A stretch of DNA of 64,000 nucleotides from Vanessa cardui (Eukaryota > Arthropoda > Insecta > Lepidoptera > Nymphalidae): contig NC_061153.1 in the NCBI RefSeq assembly GCF_905220365.1, forward strand, positions 1,632,001 through 1,696,000. The letters run 5' to 3'. Under the pieces are notes generated by a model, which was not told the origin of the DNA, searched no databases, and saw only the letters and a program-made list of their open reading frames with translations. Position 1 is the stretch's first letter, and the number at the start of each line of letters is the position of its first letter. Made by a program: the position numbers and the translations under genes. Shown here in pieces: positions 30,072 through 42,384 of this stretch.

Positions 30072-30590
30072 TCACTATATGGTCTTGTATAGTTTTTATG
30101 TTTTATTTGTTAATTTTATTCTGTTTCCTTTTTTTTATTTACTGTGACTTATTTAAAATTTTGTGTTTACATAATTAAATTTGAGACGACTTATATATTA
30201 TTATATTCATTTATATTTATATGTGTAATTGTTCATTTATTTTATTAGTATATATATTTATGTATATATGTATGTATGTTTATTTATATATGTATTATTG
30301 TATATATAAGGCACCACCTACCTTTTCGCTGCACAATTTCCCCAAATCAAAGGTTTTCTGGCAGAAATCGCTACTTAGCGATAAGACCGCCTTTTTGTAC
30401 ATTTTAATTAATTTATTTTTTTTTTCTTCCATGTAAAGTTTATTGTTTGTGGTGTACAATAAAGTATATTCTATCTATCTATCTATCTAAAACTTACTTA
30501 TGGCTACTACAAATAAAATATTTACAGAAGTTATAGATGATACAGATATGATAAAATGTGATCAATTACTGGACCCTAGCCAATGCTCGC

Positions 30591-31021
30591 AGGTATTAAT
30601 CCCTCTTATATCCCCTATATTATTTGACAATGCCATAATTCCATATAGTGATAAAATCAAAAATCTGGGTATAATATTAGATAATACCCTTTCCGATTTT
30701 CGCAAAAAGCTCGAGTGGCTCCCGATCCGCCTTCGCAGGAATACACACATTCTCTCCCTTCTCTACTGTATACTTTTCAGCCCCAATGCCCCTCTTTATC
30801 TAAAACAGTCCTTCCAATTCCTTAGTGATTCCCATTTCCGCAGTCTTCGCTCTGAACAAAACCTTACTCTTAAAACTCCTTCCCATACTTCTTCCTTTTT
30901 TACTAAATCCTTCTCTGTCCAAGCAGTACGCTTGTGGAACTCCTTGCCCATAAATATAAGACGTGCACAATCCGTTGCTGCTTTTAAGAGACTTCTAAAA
31001 CACTATTATTTGTCATTGTAA
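30591..31021 (+). pseudogene. LINE-A3 ORF2 C-terminal fragment
   Basis: Text matching the LINE-A1 RT end: ILFDNAIIPYSDKIKNLGII, then a deletion (LDNTLS joined to DFRKKLEWLPIRLRRN), SLLYCILFSPNAPLYL, QAVRLWNSLPINIRRAQS and LLKHYYLSL with TAA at 31021. The deletion removes roughly 80-90 residues compared with A1. The frame upstream of 30591 does not match LINE-A. Confidence 0.85.
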
Positions 31022-31050
31022 ATCGTTGTAATTTTATTTATGAAATAATA

Positions 31051-31287
31051 AATAAATAAATAAATATGAGACAACATCACATACATTACTCTGATCCCAA
31101 TGTAAGTAGCTGAAGCACTTGTGTTATGGAAATCAGAAGTAACGACGGTACCACAAACACCCAGACCCAAAACAACATAGAAAACTAATGGTAATCTACA
31201 TCGACTCGGCCGGGAATCGAACCCGGGACCTCAGAGTGGCGTACCCATGAAAACCGGTGTACACACCACTCGACCATGGAGGTCGTC
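31051..31287 (-). mobile_element. tRNA-derived SINE
   Basis: On the minus strand it begins GACGACCTCCATGG and shows a pol III A box (tggtcgagtgg, complement of 31266-31276) and B box (gggttcgattccc, complement of 31212-31224), followed by an unrelated body and an ATTT-rich tail. Near-identical 11-bp flanks (atgaaataata at 31040-31050, atgtaataata at 31288-31298) fit a target duplication. The tRNA-like part lacks the pairing expected of a working tRNA. Confidence 0.82.
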
Positions 31288-31651
31288 ATGTAATAATACT
31301 TTATATATAAGTATGTATTTTTATGTATTTGAATTTATTTATAAAACATATGTACTATTTTTTTAATACACGTATTTATATGTTAAATATAACATGTATT
31401 AATCGTATGTATGTATGTTATGTAGATATGTTATGTTTATGTATATGTGATTTACCTAAAAGGTGTACACCTCCGAACCCCTTTCTTTGAGTATTGAATG
31501 TCCTCTATCCAAAGGTTGTCTGGAAGAGATCGCTCTTTTAGCGATAAGACCGCCTTTTGTACCGTGTTTGATATTTTGTTGTATTGTTTCTTGTATTTTT
31601 TTCTGTTTCGATGTACAATAAAGTATATTTATCTTATCTCATCTTATTAAA

Positions 31652-31895
31652 TAGGTATTCTAGATTTAATACTAAAACACTATGCGTACTGAGTCAGAAT
31701 ATCCGTAGTATAAATAAAAATCTAGACGGTTTCTTAGTATTCTCATCGTATCTTGATATACAGGTCGATGTGTTTGTTTTAAGTGAATGTTGGACAAATA
31801 TCAATGATATGCCACCAACAATTGACAGCTATACTATATTCTACACAAAAAAAAGCTATAATAAAAACGATGGAGTGGTAGTATATGTTAGAGAA
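31652..31895 (+). pseudogene. Daphne-like-A: endonuclease N-terminus
   Basis: Reads TLCVLSQNIRSINKNLDGF, VDVFVLSECWTNINDMPP and GVVVYVREL, the first third of an APE-type endonuclease of the Daphne-like family (N and E catalytic motifs present). It stops where LINE-X leader sequence begins. The next part of such an endonuclease occurs at 34054, but about 55 residues are missing between, so it may or may not be the same copy. Confidence 0.75.
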
Positions 31896-32159
31896 CTTCA
31901 AGTGGTAGTGCCACGCTGTATACCTACCGCGTTTCGTCCGGTAAGTGAGAGTTCCGGAGGCCCAATCTCCCTCCCCCCGAAACTTGATGGTTGTGCAGAA
32001 TTTGGTTAAATTACCCCAGGAGGGTACCATCAGCGACAGCGGTGGAGAATCCCTCTCTGGGCATCCATGCTCAGGACATACACCACCTGAGCAGGGATGC
32101 CCAGGCTGCCCTCCGAATTCTTGGGGCAATTTTGCGCTCGCCACTGTTCGGGGCAAGCG

Positions 32160-34050
32160 GAGCAGGCATCATAAGGCAACCCCTACCACCCTCGCTGTGG
32201 ACTTCTGCAACATAAGGGGACTCAACTCCAACTTCAACGCCGTTCACTACCATCTGGAAACGGTGAAGCCGGCCTTGCTCTTTCTAACCGAGACCCAGAT
32301 ATCTTCTCCTGCCGATACGACTTTTCTCTCGTACCCTGGGTACAAATTGGAACATTTACACCAACCTTTATACCACGAGCTGGGGTATGCGTTAACGTCA
32401 GAGATGATATCTGTTCTCGACGCCTCGGCAGCCTTGAAGGATAGGACCTATCGATTATCTGGCTGCGTGTAGACTGCGATGACCATCCGCGAATCTATGC
32501 GTGCCTTTATAGGTCCCATAGCGGTAATGCCGAAACCGACCGACTGGTTGAGCACGTCCAAATGGCTACAGATTCCGTGCTGCAGCAGATTCCATCCGCA
32601 GAGATCATTTTCTGGGCGACTTTAATGCCCACCACGCTGAATGGCTCGGCTCACGCACCACCGATCATGCGGGTAGATCTATTCTGGACTTCGCTCTAGC
32701 ATATGATCTAACACAACTGGTCAACTCGCCAACGCGAATACCGGATGTGGAGGATCATACACCTTCCCCGTTGGACCTTCTGCTGACTTCGCATCCGGAT
32801 GGCTATCAGGTTATCGTCGACCCCCCTCTGGGCTCGTCTGACCACTGTCTCGTCCGGAGTACAGTGCCGCCTGTGCGGTACTCACGGCCTCGCTTTGTTG
32901 GGTGCCGCCGAGTATGGCACTACAAGTCAGCAGATTGGGATGGGATGCGGTCTTTTTTTGCATCTTACCCATGGGGGCAGATTTGTTTCTCGCCGGATGA
33001 TCCGAACGCTGCTGCTGACTCTGTTGCCGATGTGGTGCTTCAGGGTATGGAACTATTCATTCCTTACTCTGCAGTACCCATCGGTGGCAAGTCTCAGCCA
33101 TGGTTTGGTCGCTTCTGCAAAACGGCATCACGCCGTAAGTGGGAACGCTATCAAACCTGGGCTAATGCATCTGCGTCTCGTGATGTAAATACCAGCGCAT
33201 TCAAAAAGGAATATAACTCTTCCTCTAGGTCCCTCAAAAACGTGATTGCTAGGGCGAAAACGGAGTACATTGGCAGAATTGGCGAGAGACTGGTGCGTCT
33301 CTCTTCAGGAACACGAGCGTTCTGGTCTATCGCTAAGGCTGTCTTAGAGAATTTCTGTCAGCCCTCTTTTCCATCTCTGCACAGGGACGGTGAGTCATTG
33401 GCCCATACCGCGAAAGAGAAACCTGATCTTTTAGGATCTCTCTTCGCGTCGAACTCGACTCTGAATGACCAAGGAAAATCTCCACCAACAATTCCGCGGT
33501 GTGATACCACGATGCCGGAGGTTAAATTCCGGCAAAGTGCAGTTCGTAAAGCACTTCTTTCCTTGGACATTCATAAGTCGAGCGGACCCGATGGTATCCC
33601 TCCAATCGTGCTACGGACATGTGCTCCCGAGTTGGCACCGGTCTTAACGCGTTTTTTCCGGCAATTCTACACATTAGGCGTCGTCCCGAATTCCTGGAAG
33701 ACAGCTTTGGTGCATTCGATCCCTAAAAAAGGCAACCGCTCAGACCCGTCCAATTATAGGCCTATAGCCATCACCTCCTTGCTCTCCAAGATAATGGAGT
33801 CCCTTATTAACTGCCAGCTCCTGCGGTACCTAGAGGAGAATCAGCTGATTAGTGACCGCCAGTACGGTTTCCGTCGGGGTCGCTCAGCCGGTGATCTTCT
33901 AGTTTACCTTACTCACAGGTGGGCTGAAGCAGTTGAGAGCAAGGGGGAGGCATTAGAAACCAGCTTGGACATAGCGAAGGCCTTCGATCGCGTCTGGCAA
34001 AAAGAGCTTCTTTCGAAGCTTCCTTCCTATGGGATTCCCGGGAAATTGCA
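32160..34050 (+). pseudogene. LINE-X endonuclease and N-terminal RT
   Basis: Endonuclease text across several frameshifts: DFCNIRGLNSNFNAVHYH, LLFLTETQISSPADT, ACLYRSHSGNAETDRL, then a one-base loss at the G-D-F-N motif near 32615, TPSPLDLLLTSHPDGYQV and LGSSDHCLVRS (S-D-H). From 32747 the frame is open into the RT: SSGPDGIPPIVLRTCAPEL, NYRPIAITSLLSKIMESL, DRQYGFRRGRSAGDLLVYL and the A motif SLDIAKAFDRVW. It ends at 34050. Confidence 0.85.
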
Positions 34051-34053
34051 TGT

Positions 34054-36523
34054 GTGATGGAGGACGCCCTTCAGCGAGTCTGTACTGGGCGAAAGAATAT
34101 AGTTATTTGTGGAGATTTTAACATTGACATTTTAGTGCAATCTTCCATAAGTACTAGGTTCATAAATTTATTTCAATCTTATAATCTAAATAACATATTT
34201 TGTGAACCTACAAGAATATCAGCGACTTCCGCAACCTGCATAGATAACGTGTTTTGTAGTTGTGAGGCCGTTAATAAGAAAATCTTATCAAACCTTACAT
34301 CAGATCACTTTGGCCAAATGGTGTCAATAGGTATAAAAAAAATCAAAAGAAACGAAAAATCACTTGTAGGCCAATTACTGTAAAAGGTTTAATCAACTTC
34401 AATAATGCTTTACACTGTAGCCTTCCAAAATTGAATCTTAGCTCAAATGATCCCAACTCTTTATATAATTCTCTTTTACAAGTAATTAATAACGAATTCA
34501 ATAAAATATTTCAGTTAAAAACCTTTTATCAAAACAATGAAATGCAGTTCTCAGACTGGGCCACTACCGGTATCTATATAAGTCGAAATAAATTGTATGA
34601 GCTATATGAACTTAAGAAATATAATCGTGATTGTAAATTTATCAATTTTGTTAAAAAATATTCCAAGTTATTTAAACAAGTTTGTCAAACAGCTCGTTCG
34701 TTGCATATTAAAAATAAAATCTTAAAATCTAATAATAAAATGAAAACTACTTGGGATATTATAAGTTCGGAAACAGGTAGGTTGAAGTTTGATGCAGGGC
34801 AGTTATCCCTTAGTATAAAAGGCAAAATTGTAGGCAAAGATCTAGATGTGGCCAATGAATTCGAAGAATATTTCTCTAATATTCCTCTGAATATTACTAA
34901 AGGACTTAATGCGTCTCCTAATGACGCTTTAGACCTACTCAAATGTTATGTTCCCCAGAATGAGTTAGAATTTTCTTTTGAGAATATAACTCGGTACGAA
35001 ATATTAAAAATATTTAAAACATTAAATCTGAAAAAAACCAGTGATCTATGGGATTTATCAGTCACAATTATTAACAATGTAATTGTTGACTTGGTTCCTT
35101 ATTTAGCTATCATCTTTAATAAATGTGTACAATCTGGTATTTTTCCTGATATGTTGAAATTAAGTAAAATAATCCCATTATTTAAGTCCGGTGATAAAAA
35201 TGATCCAAACAATTACAGACCGATCTCTATTTGCCAGTATTAAGTAAAATTTTTGAGAAAGTCATGCTTAATCAATTGCTATTTTACTTTAACTCGAATA
35301 AGCTATTGCATTCTCAACAGTTTGGTTTTACTAAGGGTCGCTCGACTGCTGATGCGGGTGTAGCATTTGTTAAGCACATTTATGATGCGTGGGAAAAGTC
35401 ACAAAACGCTATTGGAGTTTTTTGTGATTTATCAAAAGCTTTCGATTGCGTTAGGCATGATATTCTCCTAGAAAAGCTTAAATATTATGGTATCAGGGGC
35501 CCTGCATTGAAATTAATTTCCTCCTACCTTAGTGAAAGAGTTTTGAAGGTTGTGGTTAATGGTGCAAAATCAAATGGCGCTGTGGCGCAAATGGGTGTAC
35601 CACAGGGTTCAATTTTGGGACCTCTCTTGTTCTTAATATATATAAATGATTTACCTTATTTCGTAAAAAATACTTGCGATATTGTACTGTTTGCAGATGA
35701 TACATCCCTCATTTTTAAACTTGATAGAAAAATAAACAACTATGACGTTGTAAGCAGTGCTCTGTCGCGGGTTCTTGGTTGGTTTGACATAAATAATTTA
35801 GTACTAAATGCTAAAAAGACTAAATGTGTTTTGTTTTCCTTGCCAAATGTCAAATCAAATCCTTCTGCAATAACTTTGAAAAATGAAAGGCTTGAGTTTG
35901 TTGAGTCGACGGTCTTTTTAGGGATAACCCTTGACTCCAAACTGCAGTGGGGCACCCATTTGTATGCCCTGGCAAGAAAACTAAGTAGTGCCATTTATGC
36001 AATAAAAATAATTAGAAAACTTACGGACATAAGTACTGCTAGACTAGTTTATTTTAGTAATTTTCACAGTATTATGTCATATGGAATGTTGTTATGGGGT
36101 AATGCAGCAGAGATTGAAGTTGTTTTTATTCTACAGAAAAGAGCTATCCGATCTATTTACAATATTAGCTCCAGGACATCATTACGCGAAAAATTTAAAG
36201 AAATAGGTGTATTAACGGCTGTTTCACAATATATTTATGATAATATAATCTTTATACAAAAGAATATTAAAAATTATTCTATCAATGCTGATGTACATAC
36301 TATTAATACAAGAAATAAGAATAAACTTGTAACCCCCAGTTTCCGTTTGCATACGGTAAATAGAACGTTTTTGGGCAATGGTATACGCATATATAATAAG
36401 ATACCGGAAAATATAATCAATTTACCATTTTCAAAATTTAAAAATATTATTAAGACTAAATTAATAAATAAATCATACTATTCATTAAAAGAGTACTTTT
36501 TAGAAAGAAACGCCTGGAGTTAG
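34054..36523 (+). pseudogene. Daphne-like-B endonuclease C-terminus and RT
   Basis: Three frames in order. 34054-34383: KNIVICGDFNIDILVQ, TCIDNVFCSC and LTSDHFGQ. After a shift near 34365, 34431-35243: FSDWATTGIYISRNKLYELY and NNYRPISI. After loss of one T near 35235, 35231-36523: LPVLSKIFEKVMLNQLL, QFGFTKGRSTADAG, the A motif GVFCDLSKAFDCVRH, GVPQGSILGPLLFL, catalytic FADDTSLIF, ending YFLERNAWS. It is a close relative of Daphne-like-1, which has no such breaks. All RT catalytic residues remain. Confidence 0.88.
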
Positions 36524-36943
36524 GCTCGGGTTCCATCATAGGACGCTAATTACTGTCAATAACAGCATTGTAAATGTGTTTATTATAGTATAGTATAGGG
36601 CGCTGACAGCGGTGACAGTTTTTTGCTACGATATAATATTTAATAATTGGAGAAAAATAATAAAACAAGTAATTGCGATATAAAAACTTTATTAAACTCA
36701 TATACAGTGTATCTTAAAGTAGTGACAGTGTTATTAGAAACTATTTATATAGGGAAGTGTTATAAATTAACATCTAATAGCACGAAGTGACGGTCAGCTG
36801 TTTGCGTACCCACCTTATGCAAAGTGTAGCAGCTCACGTATATTTTTTGCACTATTCCTACGTTCACTAACAATTTTTCCTTAATAATAACTTTATAATT
36901 GGCGTCTAAAAACAAAACACGGTAACTGGATTAACACAGTAAA

Positions 36944-37945
36944 ATGGCAAACAAATGTAATAGCTGTGGAAAGTTCCTTGCGTTGGCTGATACGGTAAAA
37001 TGTGTTCGCTGTTCCTTTTTATTTCATCGGACTTGTGCTGTCAATAAAAGCCCCGATTCTAAGGCACCGAAATGGATATGCAAGAGCTGTAAGCCGAAGC
37101 CATGCTCACCTGCCTCGGTCACTGCCTCGATATCCATGAGTGGAACAAATGAGCCAGACACTGATTCCCCGTTATTGCTGACACTCAAGGAGGACGCAGA
37201 AGTTGCCAATACACTGTTGGAGCAAATCAAATTGCTACGCAATGAGCTGGTGGCGGTGACACATGAGGTGTCTTCCTTTCGACAGGAACTCATGTATCTA
37301 AAAAATACAATGTCGGAAGTAGGCAAGCGAGTCGACAGCATAGAGATACGACTGTCTCGGCTTGAGGAGACATCCACGTCGAATCCGAATACCGGCCTCC
37401 TGGAGGAAATTGCGCATCTGAAGTCCGAGCTAAATGACCGTGATCAATCGTGCTTGACAAATGACGTCGAGATAACAGGCATAACGGAACGAGCAGGAGA
37501 GAATTTGCCGCATATTTTGGGGCTCGTAGCTTGCAAAATAGGCGTGCAGATTGATGAGAAGGATGTTGTTTACGTCGAACGCTCCGGCCCGCGACCGGCT
37601 CACGTGGAGAACAGTGAACGACTAAGGCCGCGCCCCATAGTCGTACGGCTGGCGCGTCGCGCGCTCCGCGAACAACTACTGCGCGCCGCACGCGTGCGCC
37701 GCGGGGCGGATTCATCGGGCTTCGAAATAGATAAGGAACCGAAGCGATTCTACATCAACGAGCGGCTGACGCGAGCAAACCGGTTCCTTTTCTTTAAAGC
37801 AAGGGAGGAGGGCCATAAGAACGGCTGGCGTTATGTATGGACCCGCGGGGGACGTATATATGCACGGCGTAGCAAGGAAACAGCAGCACACAGGATACGC
37901 TCGGAGGATGACTTAATGACGGTTTTTGGTCAAACGTCTATTTGA
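36944..37945 (+). CDS. LINE-C ORF1 protein: PHD finger plus L1-like domain, intact
   Basis: A 333-residue protein from ATG 36944. Residues ~4-50 form a PHD-like C4HC3 zinc finger (CNSCGKFLALADTVKCVRC, FHRTCAV, WICKSC). Residues ~85-150 are a coiled coil (LLEQIKLLRNELVAVTHE, VDSIEIRLSRLEE). Residues ~170-330 resemble the RRM-like and C-terminal domains of L1-type ORF1 proteins (NDVEITGI, RPRPIVVRLARRALREQLL, FYINERLTRANRFLFFKARE, WRYVWTRGGRIYAR). PHD-bearing ORF1 proteins are known from CR1-like elements. The likely role is RNA binding, and possibly chromatin contact through the PHD finger; the latter is inference. Its second half is distinctly GC-rich. Confidence 0.88.
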   Translation: MANKCNSCGKFLALADTVKCVRCSFLFHRTCAVNKSPDSKAPKWICKSCKPKPCSPASVTASISMSGTNEPDTDSPLLLTLKEDAEVANTLLEQIKLLRNELVAVTHEVSSFRQELMYLKNTMSEVGKRVDSIEIRLSRLEETSTSNPNTGLLEEIAHLKSELNDRDQSCLTNDVEITGITERAGENLPHILGLVACKIGVQIDEKDVVYVERSGPRPAHVENSERLRPRPIVVRLARRALREQLLRAARVRRGADSSGFEIDKEPKRFYINERLTRANRFLFFKAREEGHKNGWRYVWTRGGRIYARRSKETAAHRIRSEDDLMTVFGQTSI

Positions 37946-38254
37946 GTTTTAAATTTAACTATTTGTTTATGGACTCACAAATATTGTTTTTTGTTTTTTT
38001 AATTAGTTACTTTAACTACTTAAAAACAATATTAAGTATAGACACTTTTTCTGTGCATTGGTTTAGGTACAGTTTGTATTATATTTTTCTTGGAATTAAA
38101 TTCGAAAACTTTTTAAAACGCGTAACATCTAATAGAAAATCAATAACAATAAAATTTAATCTATCTGCAATAATTCAAAGTAATGTTGTGTGCATTCAAT
38201 TTGCCATCAAGTAATTACACATATACATATATATATAATATATTTTGGTTATAA

Positions 38255-41097
38255 ATGATTAATCCACGACACTTAAAAGTTGGTTTTATAAATCCTGGGT
38301 CTCTTGGGACTAATCATGAGGAACTCATTGTTACCGTAGAAAGACACAAAGTAGACATATTAGGCCTTAACGAGACGTGGTTAAAAGCAGGCGAAGACGG
38401 GCGTGCGCCTAACATTGCAGGTTATAATCTTCGACATATACCAAGGCCACCAGGGGTACGAGCACGCGGTGGCGGAGTAGGATTTTATATAAGGCAGGGT
38501 TTAACCGTACGCACTCTTACTCATCCTCCCTCGTCCGTTGAGCAGATGTGGATAGGAATTAAAATCAAAGACAAGCAAATCGTAATAGGTACAGCCTATA
38601 GACCTCCATGGTTAAGTGTGCATACATTCTTCGATGCCCTGTATGAGACTCTGAGTACGTTTACATGGCGCGATCATCTAATAATAATGGGCGATTTTAA
38701 CATTAATTTTCTTAACAATAATCACGTTAATTACAATATGATCACTGATTTTTTATCTTTTTTTAACTTAACTCAACATGTTACTGAACCGACGCATTTT
38801 ACAAACCATAGCGAGACCCTAATTGACTTAATTTGCTCAGATACAAGTATATGCCGGGTATGGGTTGATCATATTAGTACATTAAGTAGCCACTCTTTCA
38901 TTTCTTGCAAGCTTAGTATCGACAAAGATGTATTTCACTCTAAAAGCATTTGTATTAGAAACATTAAAGCTATTGACTGGAATGAGTTGGATAGGAATCT
39001 AGCGTTAATTAATTGGGAGTGCATTGCTGAACTTGAAAATGTTAATGATATGGTGGAGGAATTTAACAAGATAGTGCTTCGTGTTTATAATACTTTAGCA
39101 CCTCTTAAATGTATTAGCATCAAAAATCGGCAATACCCGTGGATCACCGCTACCATCGAGTTTATGATGAAACTTAGGGACAGTGCGCACACACGTGCAA
39201 CTAAAAATAAAAGCGATGTTCATCTCAGTTACTATAAACAATTAAAGAATTTAGTGAATCAGGCAATAAAAAATGAAAAAAGGCATACTTTGATATGTAT
39301 GTGAATAAAAATATCAAAAATTCTCGGCTCTTATGGACGCATATAAAATATAATGTAAATATCAATAGGAAATGTGACATGCAGCTACCAGAACAATTAC
39401 GTGATCCTAATAAAATAAATACCTTTTTTCTAACGGTTCCTGGCAAAAACTTTGTTCTCCAATCGGATATTGATTTCTTTCTAACGCATAAATTTGGACA
39501 TTCAATATTTAATATAAATGTTGTTACAGAGACTGACATATTCAGACATATCAAGTCATTGCATACTAACGCCATCGGATCTGATGGCATCTCACTTGAT
39601 ATGTTATTACCTACGCTTCCTTATTCAATTCAATTAATTACAAATATCATAAATAAATCAATAACGACTAGTATTTATCCTAATCAATGGCATAAGTCCA
39701 TAATTAAGCCCATACCAAAGAACAGTAACCCTACAGAACTAAAGGATTTACGCCCTATAAGCATCCTGCCCTGTTTGTCTAAAGTTCTTGAGAAAGTAGT
39801 TTGCAATCAATTAAGGGACTATCTCGAACTGAACAATATTTTGCCTTCAGAACAATCTGGGTTTAGAAAGAAAAGGAGTACTACAACCGCATTAGCTTAT
39901 GTAGTGGACGATATCCTATCTGCTCAGGACAGGGGGGAGGCGACTATCCTTGTGCTTCTCGATTACTCGCGAGCTTTTGATACCATAAACACCACTCTAT
40001 TACTTTCAAAATTAGCATACTATGGTTTTAGCTCAGAAGCTGTAGAGTGGTTCAAAAGTTATATGTCCGATCGCACTCAATATGTAGAAATAGGACGTGA
40101 GGATGGTAATGCTGATAAATCTGTCTGTAGCCAGGTAAACAGGGGCGTACCGCAGGGATCCATCTTGGGCCCTATTCTTTTTATAATCTACATATCAGAC
40201 ATAGTAAACAAAATAGAGAATTGTAAATTTCAGATGTACGCGGACGATATACAATTGTATATATCATTTAAACCAAGTGAGATAAGTTTAGCTTTGCACA
40301 AGCTTGGGCAGGACTTAGACCGTATCTCCAAATGGTCGGAGTCAAACACTTTGACTATAAATGCGGCCAAGACAAAATACATGATTTTTGGCACAGATCG
40401 TCAAATACAATTAGTTAACATTTATAACCCTAAAGTAGAGATAAGAGGTGAACATATTGAAAGGGTAACCGAGGCACGTAACCTAGGTGTACTAATGGAC
40501 GAAAGACTTCGCTTTGAAAATCATATAAATAATATATCTAAAACTTGTTTTTATAGATTAAAGATCCTTTATCGTATAAGAGACTCAATTTCAACGAATG
40601 TCCTTATCAAACTATGCGAGGCCTTAATTTTGTCTAAGTTTAACTACGCTGACGCAGTTATAGGGCCCCGCTTACTTGCACGCACTAAAAAGGTAATACA
40701 GCGAGTGCAGAATGCATGCGCACGGTACTGTTTCAATATTCCACCTCGTACTCATGTTACGCCTTTTCTAAATAGTGCCAATATTTTAAAAATGAATTAT
40801 CGTAGACAACTACACTTTGAATCGTTACTTTTTGGTGTTATTAAATATCAGATTCCTCCTTACCTATACCACAAACTACAATGGTTAAAAAGGAACAGTA
40901 ATGAACATGTCACGCGAGCGTCACTTTTTATGCTAAAAATGCCCCAGCACAGAACTGCAGCGTTCCGAGGCAGCTTCAGGTATAACGCCACCAAGTGCTG
41001 GAATGATCTTCCACCTCCTTTGCGGGACCTGAAAACAATTTCAACATTTAAAAGTAAATATAAACAATACTTGCTAGATAAACAAAAAACTGAATGA
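38255..41097 (+). pseudogene. LINE-C ORF2: endonuclease and RT with one frameshift
   Basis: Starts at ATG 38255. Endonuclease motifs: VGFINPGSLGTNHEEL, LGLNETWLK, IMGDFNINFL, LIDLICSD and LSSHSFISCKL. One base is missing near 39285 (KRHT / YFDMYV), shifting to the second frame (39295-41097). RT motifs: LRPISILPCLSKVLEKVV, SEQSGFRKKRSTTTAL, the A motif LLDYSRAFDTIN, RGVPQGSILGPILF, catalytic YADDIQLYI, and CWNDLPPPLRD at the C-terminus. With that one base the ORF would be continuous. Catalytic residues look complete. Confidence 0.9.
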
Positions 41098-41168
41098 GGA
41101 TACTAGATACTCATTTATTATTTTTATTTTTTATTTATTTATTTTTTAAATAATTGTTCTATTATGAG

Positions 41169-41207
<39 letters not shown>

Positions 41208-41215
41208 GTTATGTT

Positions 41216-42384
41216 ATAGTATGTACTCGTGTGTAGGTATTCAGTATTTAAAAATTGATATAAATTATGAAAATAAATTTTAACAGAATGTAATTATTAT
41301 AATACACTAAGTATGTTTAGTTTACTTTAGGAATACGATTAATAGTAAGAGTAGGTACCTGTCTGTTTGCGGCCCGATAGCACTTGGAATGAGTCATGCC
41401 AGCGCTCGGTGACCGGTTGTTGTTGTTATTGTAGTTTTAAACACAATCTCCGACTCCAATTTTTTTTTTTTTTTTTGTATTGGATATTTAATATTCTTCC
41501 ACAGGTTTAAATCTTCTTGGCGTTAACTTTCTGTCTAACATTAGTATTCTCCGTATAGTATTGTTTTTGATCACTTACACTTGAGAGCCTAGAATATAAA
41601 TAAATAAAAAGTAAAGGACTTGGACCAGAGAAATATAATACAACTGAAAAGTTATGATCTTATCATATGTAATCCAAAAAATATTGACTTACCATTGCGA
41701 TGTCTGTTTTTCTTTTTTTTTCCTATTACTTGTCATTGTTGCTATTTTATTTTTAATTACAAGTTGTGCCTATAATAAACGATAATTATAATTATTTAGT
41801 GCGGACGAGCAGTACGCACGACAGCTCAGCGCTAGAGGTGACGCTCAGACTGAGAGTGAGATGGAACATTAAGTCTACATTGTTATTGTTATATATAATT
41901 TTTTTCCCTTACATTAAAATTGCCGTTTAGTTGCTCCTATCTCATGTAGATATCTCACTCGCACAGCGTTCCGCTAGGACTGTTTATTGTTATCATTTTA
42001 TTATTATTATTATTATTTTTTTTTAATTACTTTCGTTATATTATTGTAAGAATTTTTTTTTTTGCTTGTTTTTAGTGTTTAGATTTGCTTTGTATTACTT
42101 TTATTACTATTTTTTTTTTGTGTCACAGCTGTCAGCGCATACCTTCTGGAGACCGCTGAAAATCAGTTTAGAAGCATCATTGATGCTTCTTCTTTACTGA
42201 GCGAATCTCCATTTGGTATTGTTGTACTGCAGCACAATTTCTTTTTTCTTCCCTTTTTCTATTATAATATTAATATTTTTTTTGTGTAATTCTAATTTAT
42301 TGTGTTTTTTATACTGTTTTTATATGTTAATAAGATTGTTATTGTGTTGTAGTGCAACTTGAACAATAAATCTTTATTATTATT
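41216..42384 (+). other. Unclassified block between LINE-C and the Daphne-like-B tail
   Basis: About 1.2 kb, no ORF of note. It contains runs of T and TTA repeats, a segment with gatagcacttggaatgag near 41377, a 10-bp-arm hairpin (agaagcatca / tgatgcttct, 42170-42190), and just before the Daphne-like-B tail, AACAATAAATCTTTATTATT, which looks like the 3' end of yet another LINE. Confidence 0.5.

Larger units (their letters stand above)
25506..30490 (+). mobile_element. LINE-A2: near-complete LINE-A copy
   Basis: A full-length arrangement: 5' end GGGTAGGAGT, ORF1 (25724-26467, intact), ~620-bp spacer with (TA)n at 26994-27036, ORF2 (27089-30071, one frameshift and one in-frame hairpin insertion), 3' UTR with the GCGATAAGACCGCC block, and a (TATC)n tail at ~30466-30490. 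Length is about 5 kb, which gives the family's size because no other element is inserted in it. Confidence 0.9.
30585..31645 (+). mobile_element. LINE-A3: 3' fragment of a LINE-A copy with a SINE in its 3' UTR
   Basis: The C-terminal part of ORF2 (to 31021) is followed by a 3' UTR interrupted by a SINE (31051-31287), then the family 3' block near 31495-31575 and GATGTACAATAAAG with a TATCTTATCTCATCTTA tail. It lies directly behind the LINE-A2 tail, in the same orientation. About 90 bp between them (30491-30584) are unassigned. Confidence 0.82.
36600..41215 (+). mobile_element. LINE-C: CR1/Jockey-type LINE with PHD-containing ORF1
   Basis: A complete-looking element: ~340-bp 5' UTR, intact ORF1 (36944-37945), spacer, ORF2 (38255-41097, one frameshift), short AT-rich 3' UTR with a (TA)n at ~41170-41198. 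Element limits are approximate. It interrupts the Daphne-like-B 3' UTR just after that element's stop codon. Only one clear lesion makes it one of the younger elements here. Confidence 0.83.

Noticed and set aside
31200..31290. Possible tRNA gene on the minus strand
   Set aside because: The boxes are good but the body lacks a tRNA fold, and it continues into a SINE body and tail with target duplications.
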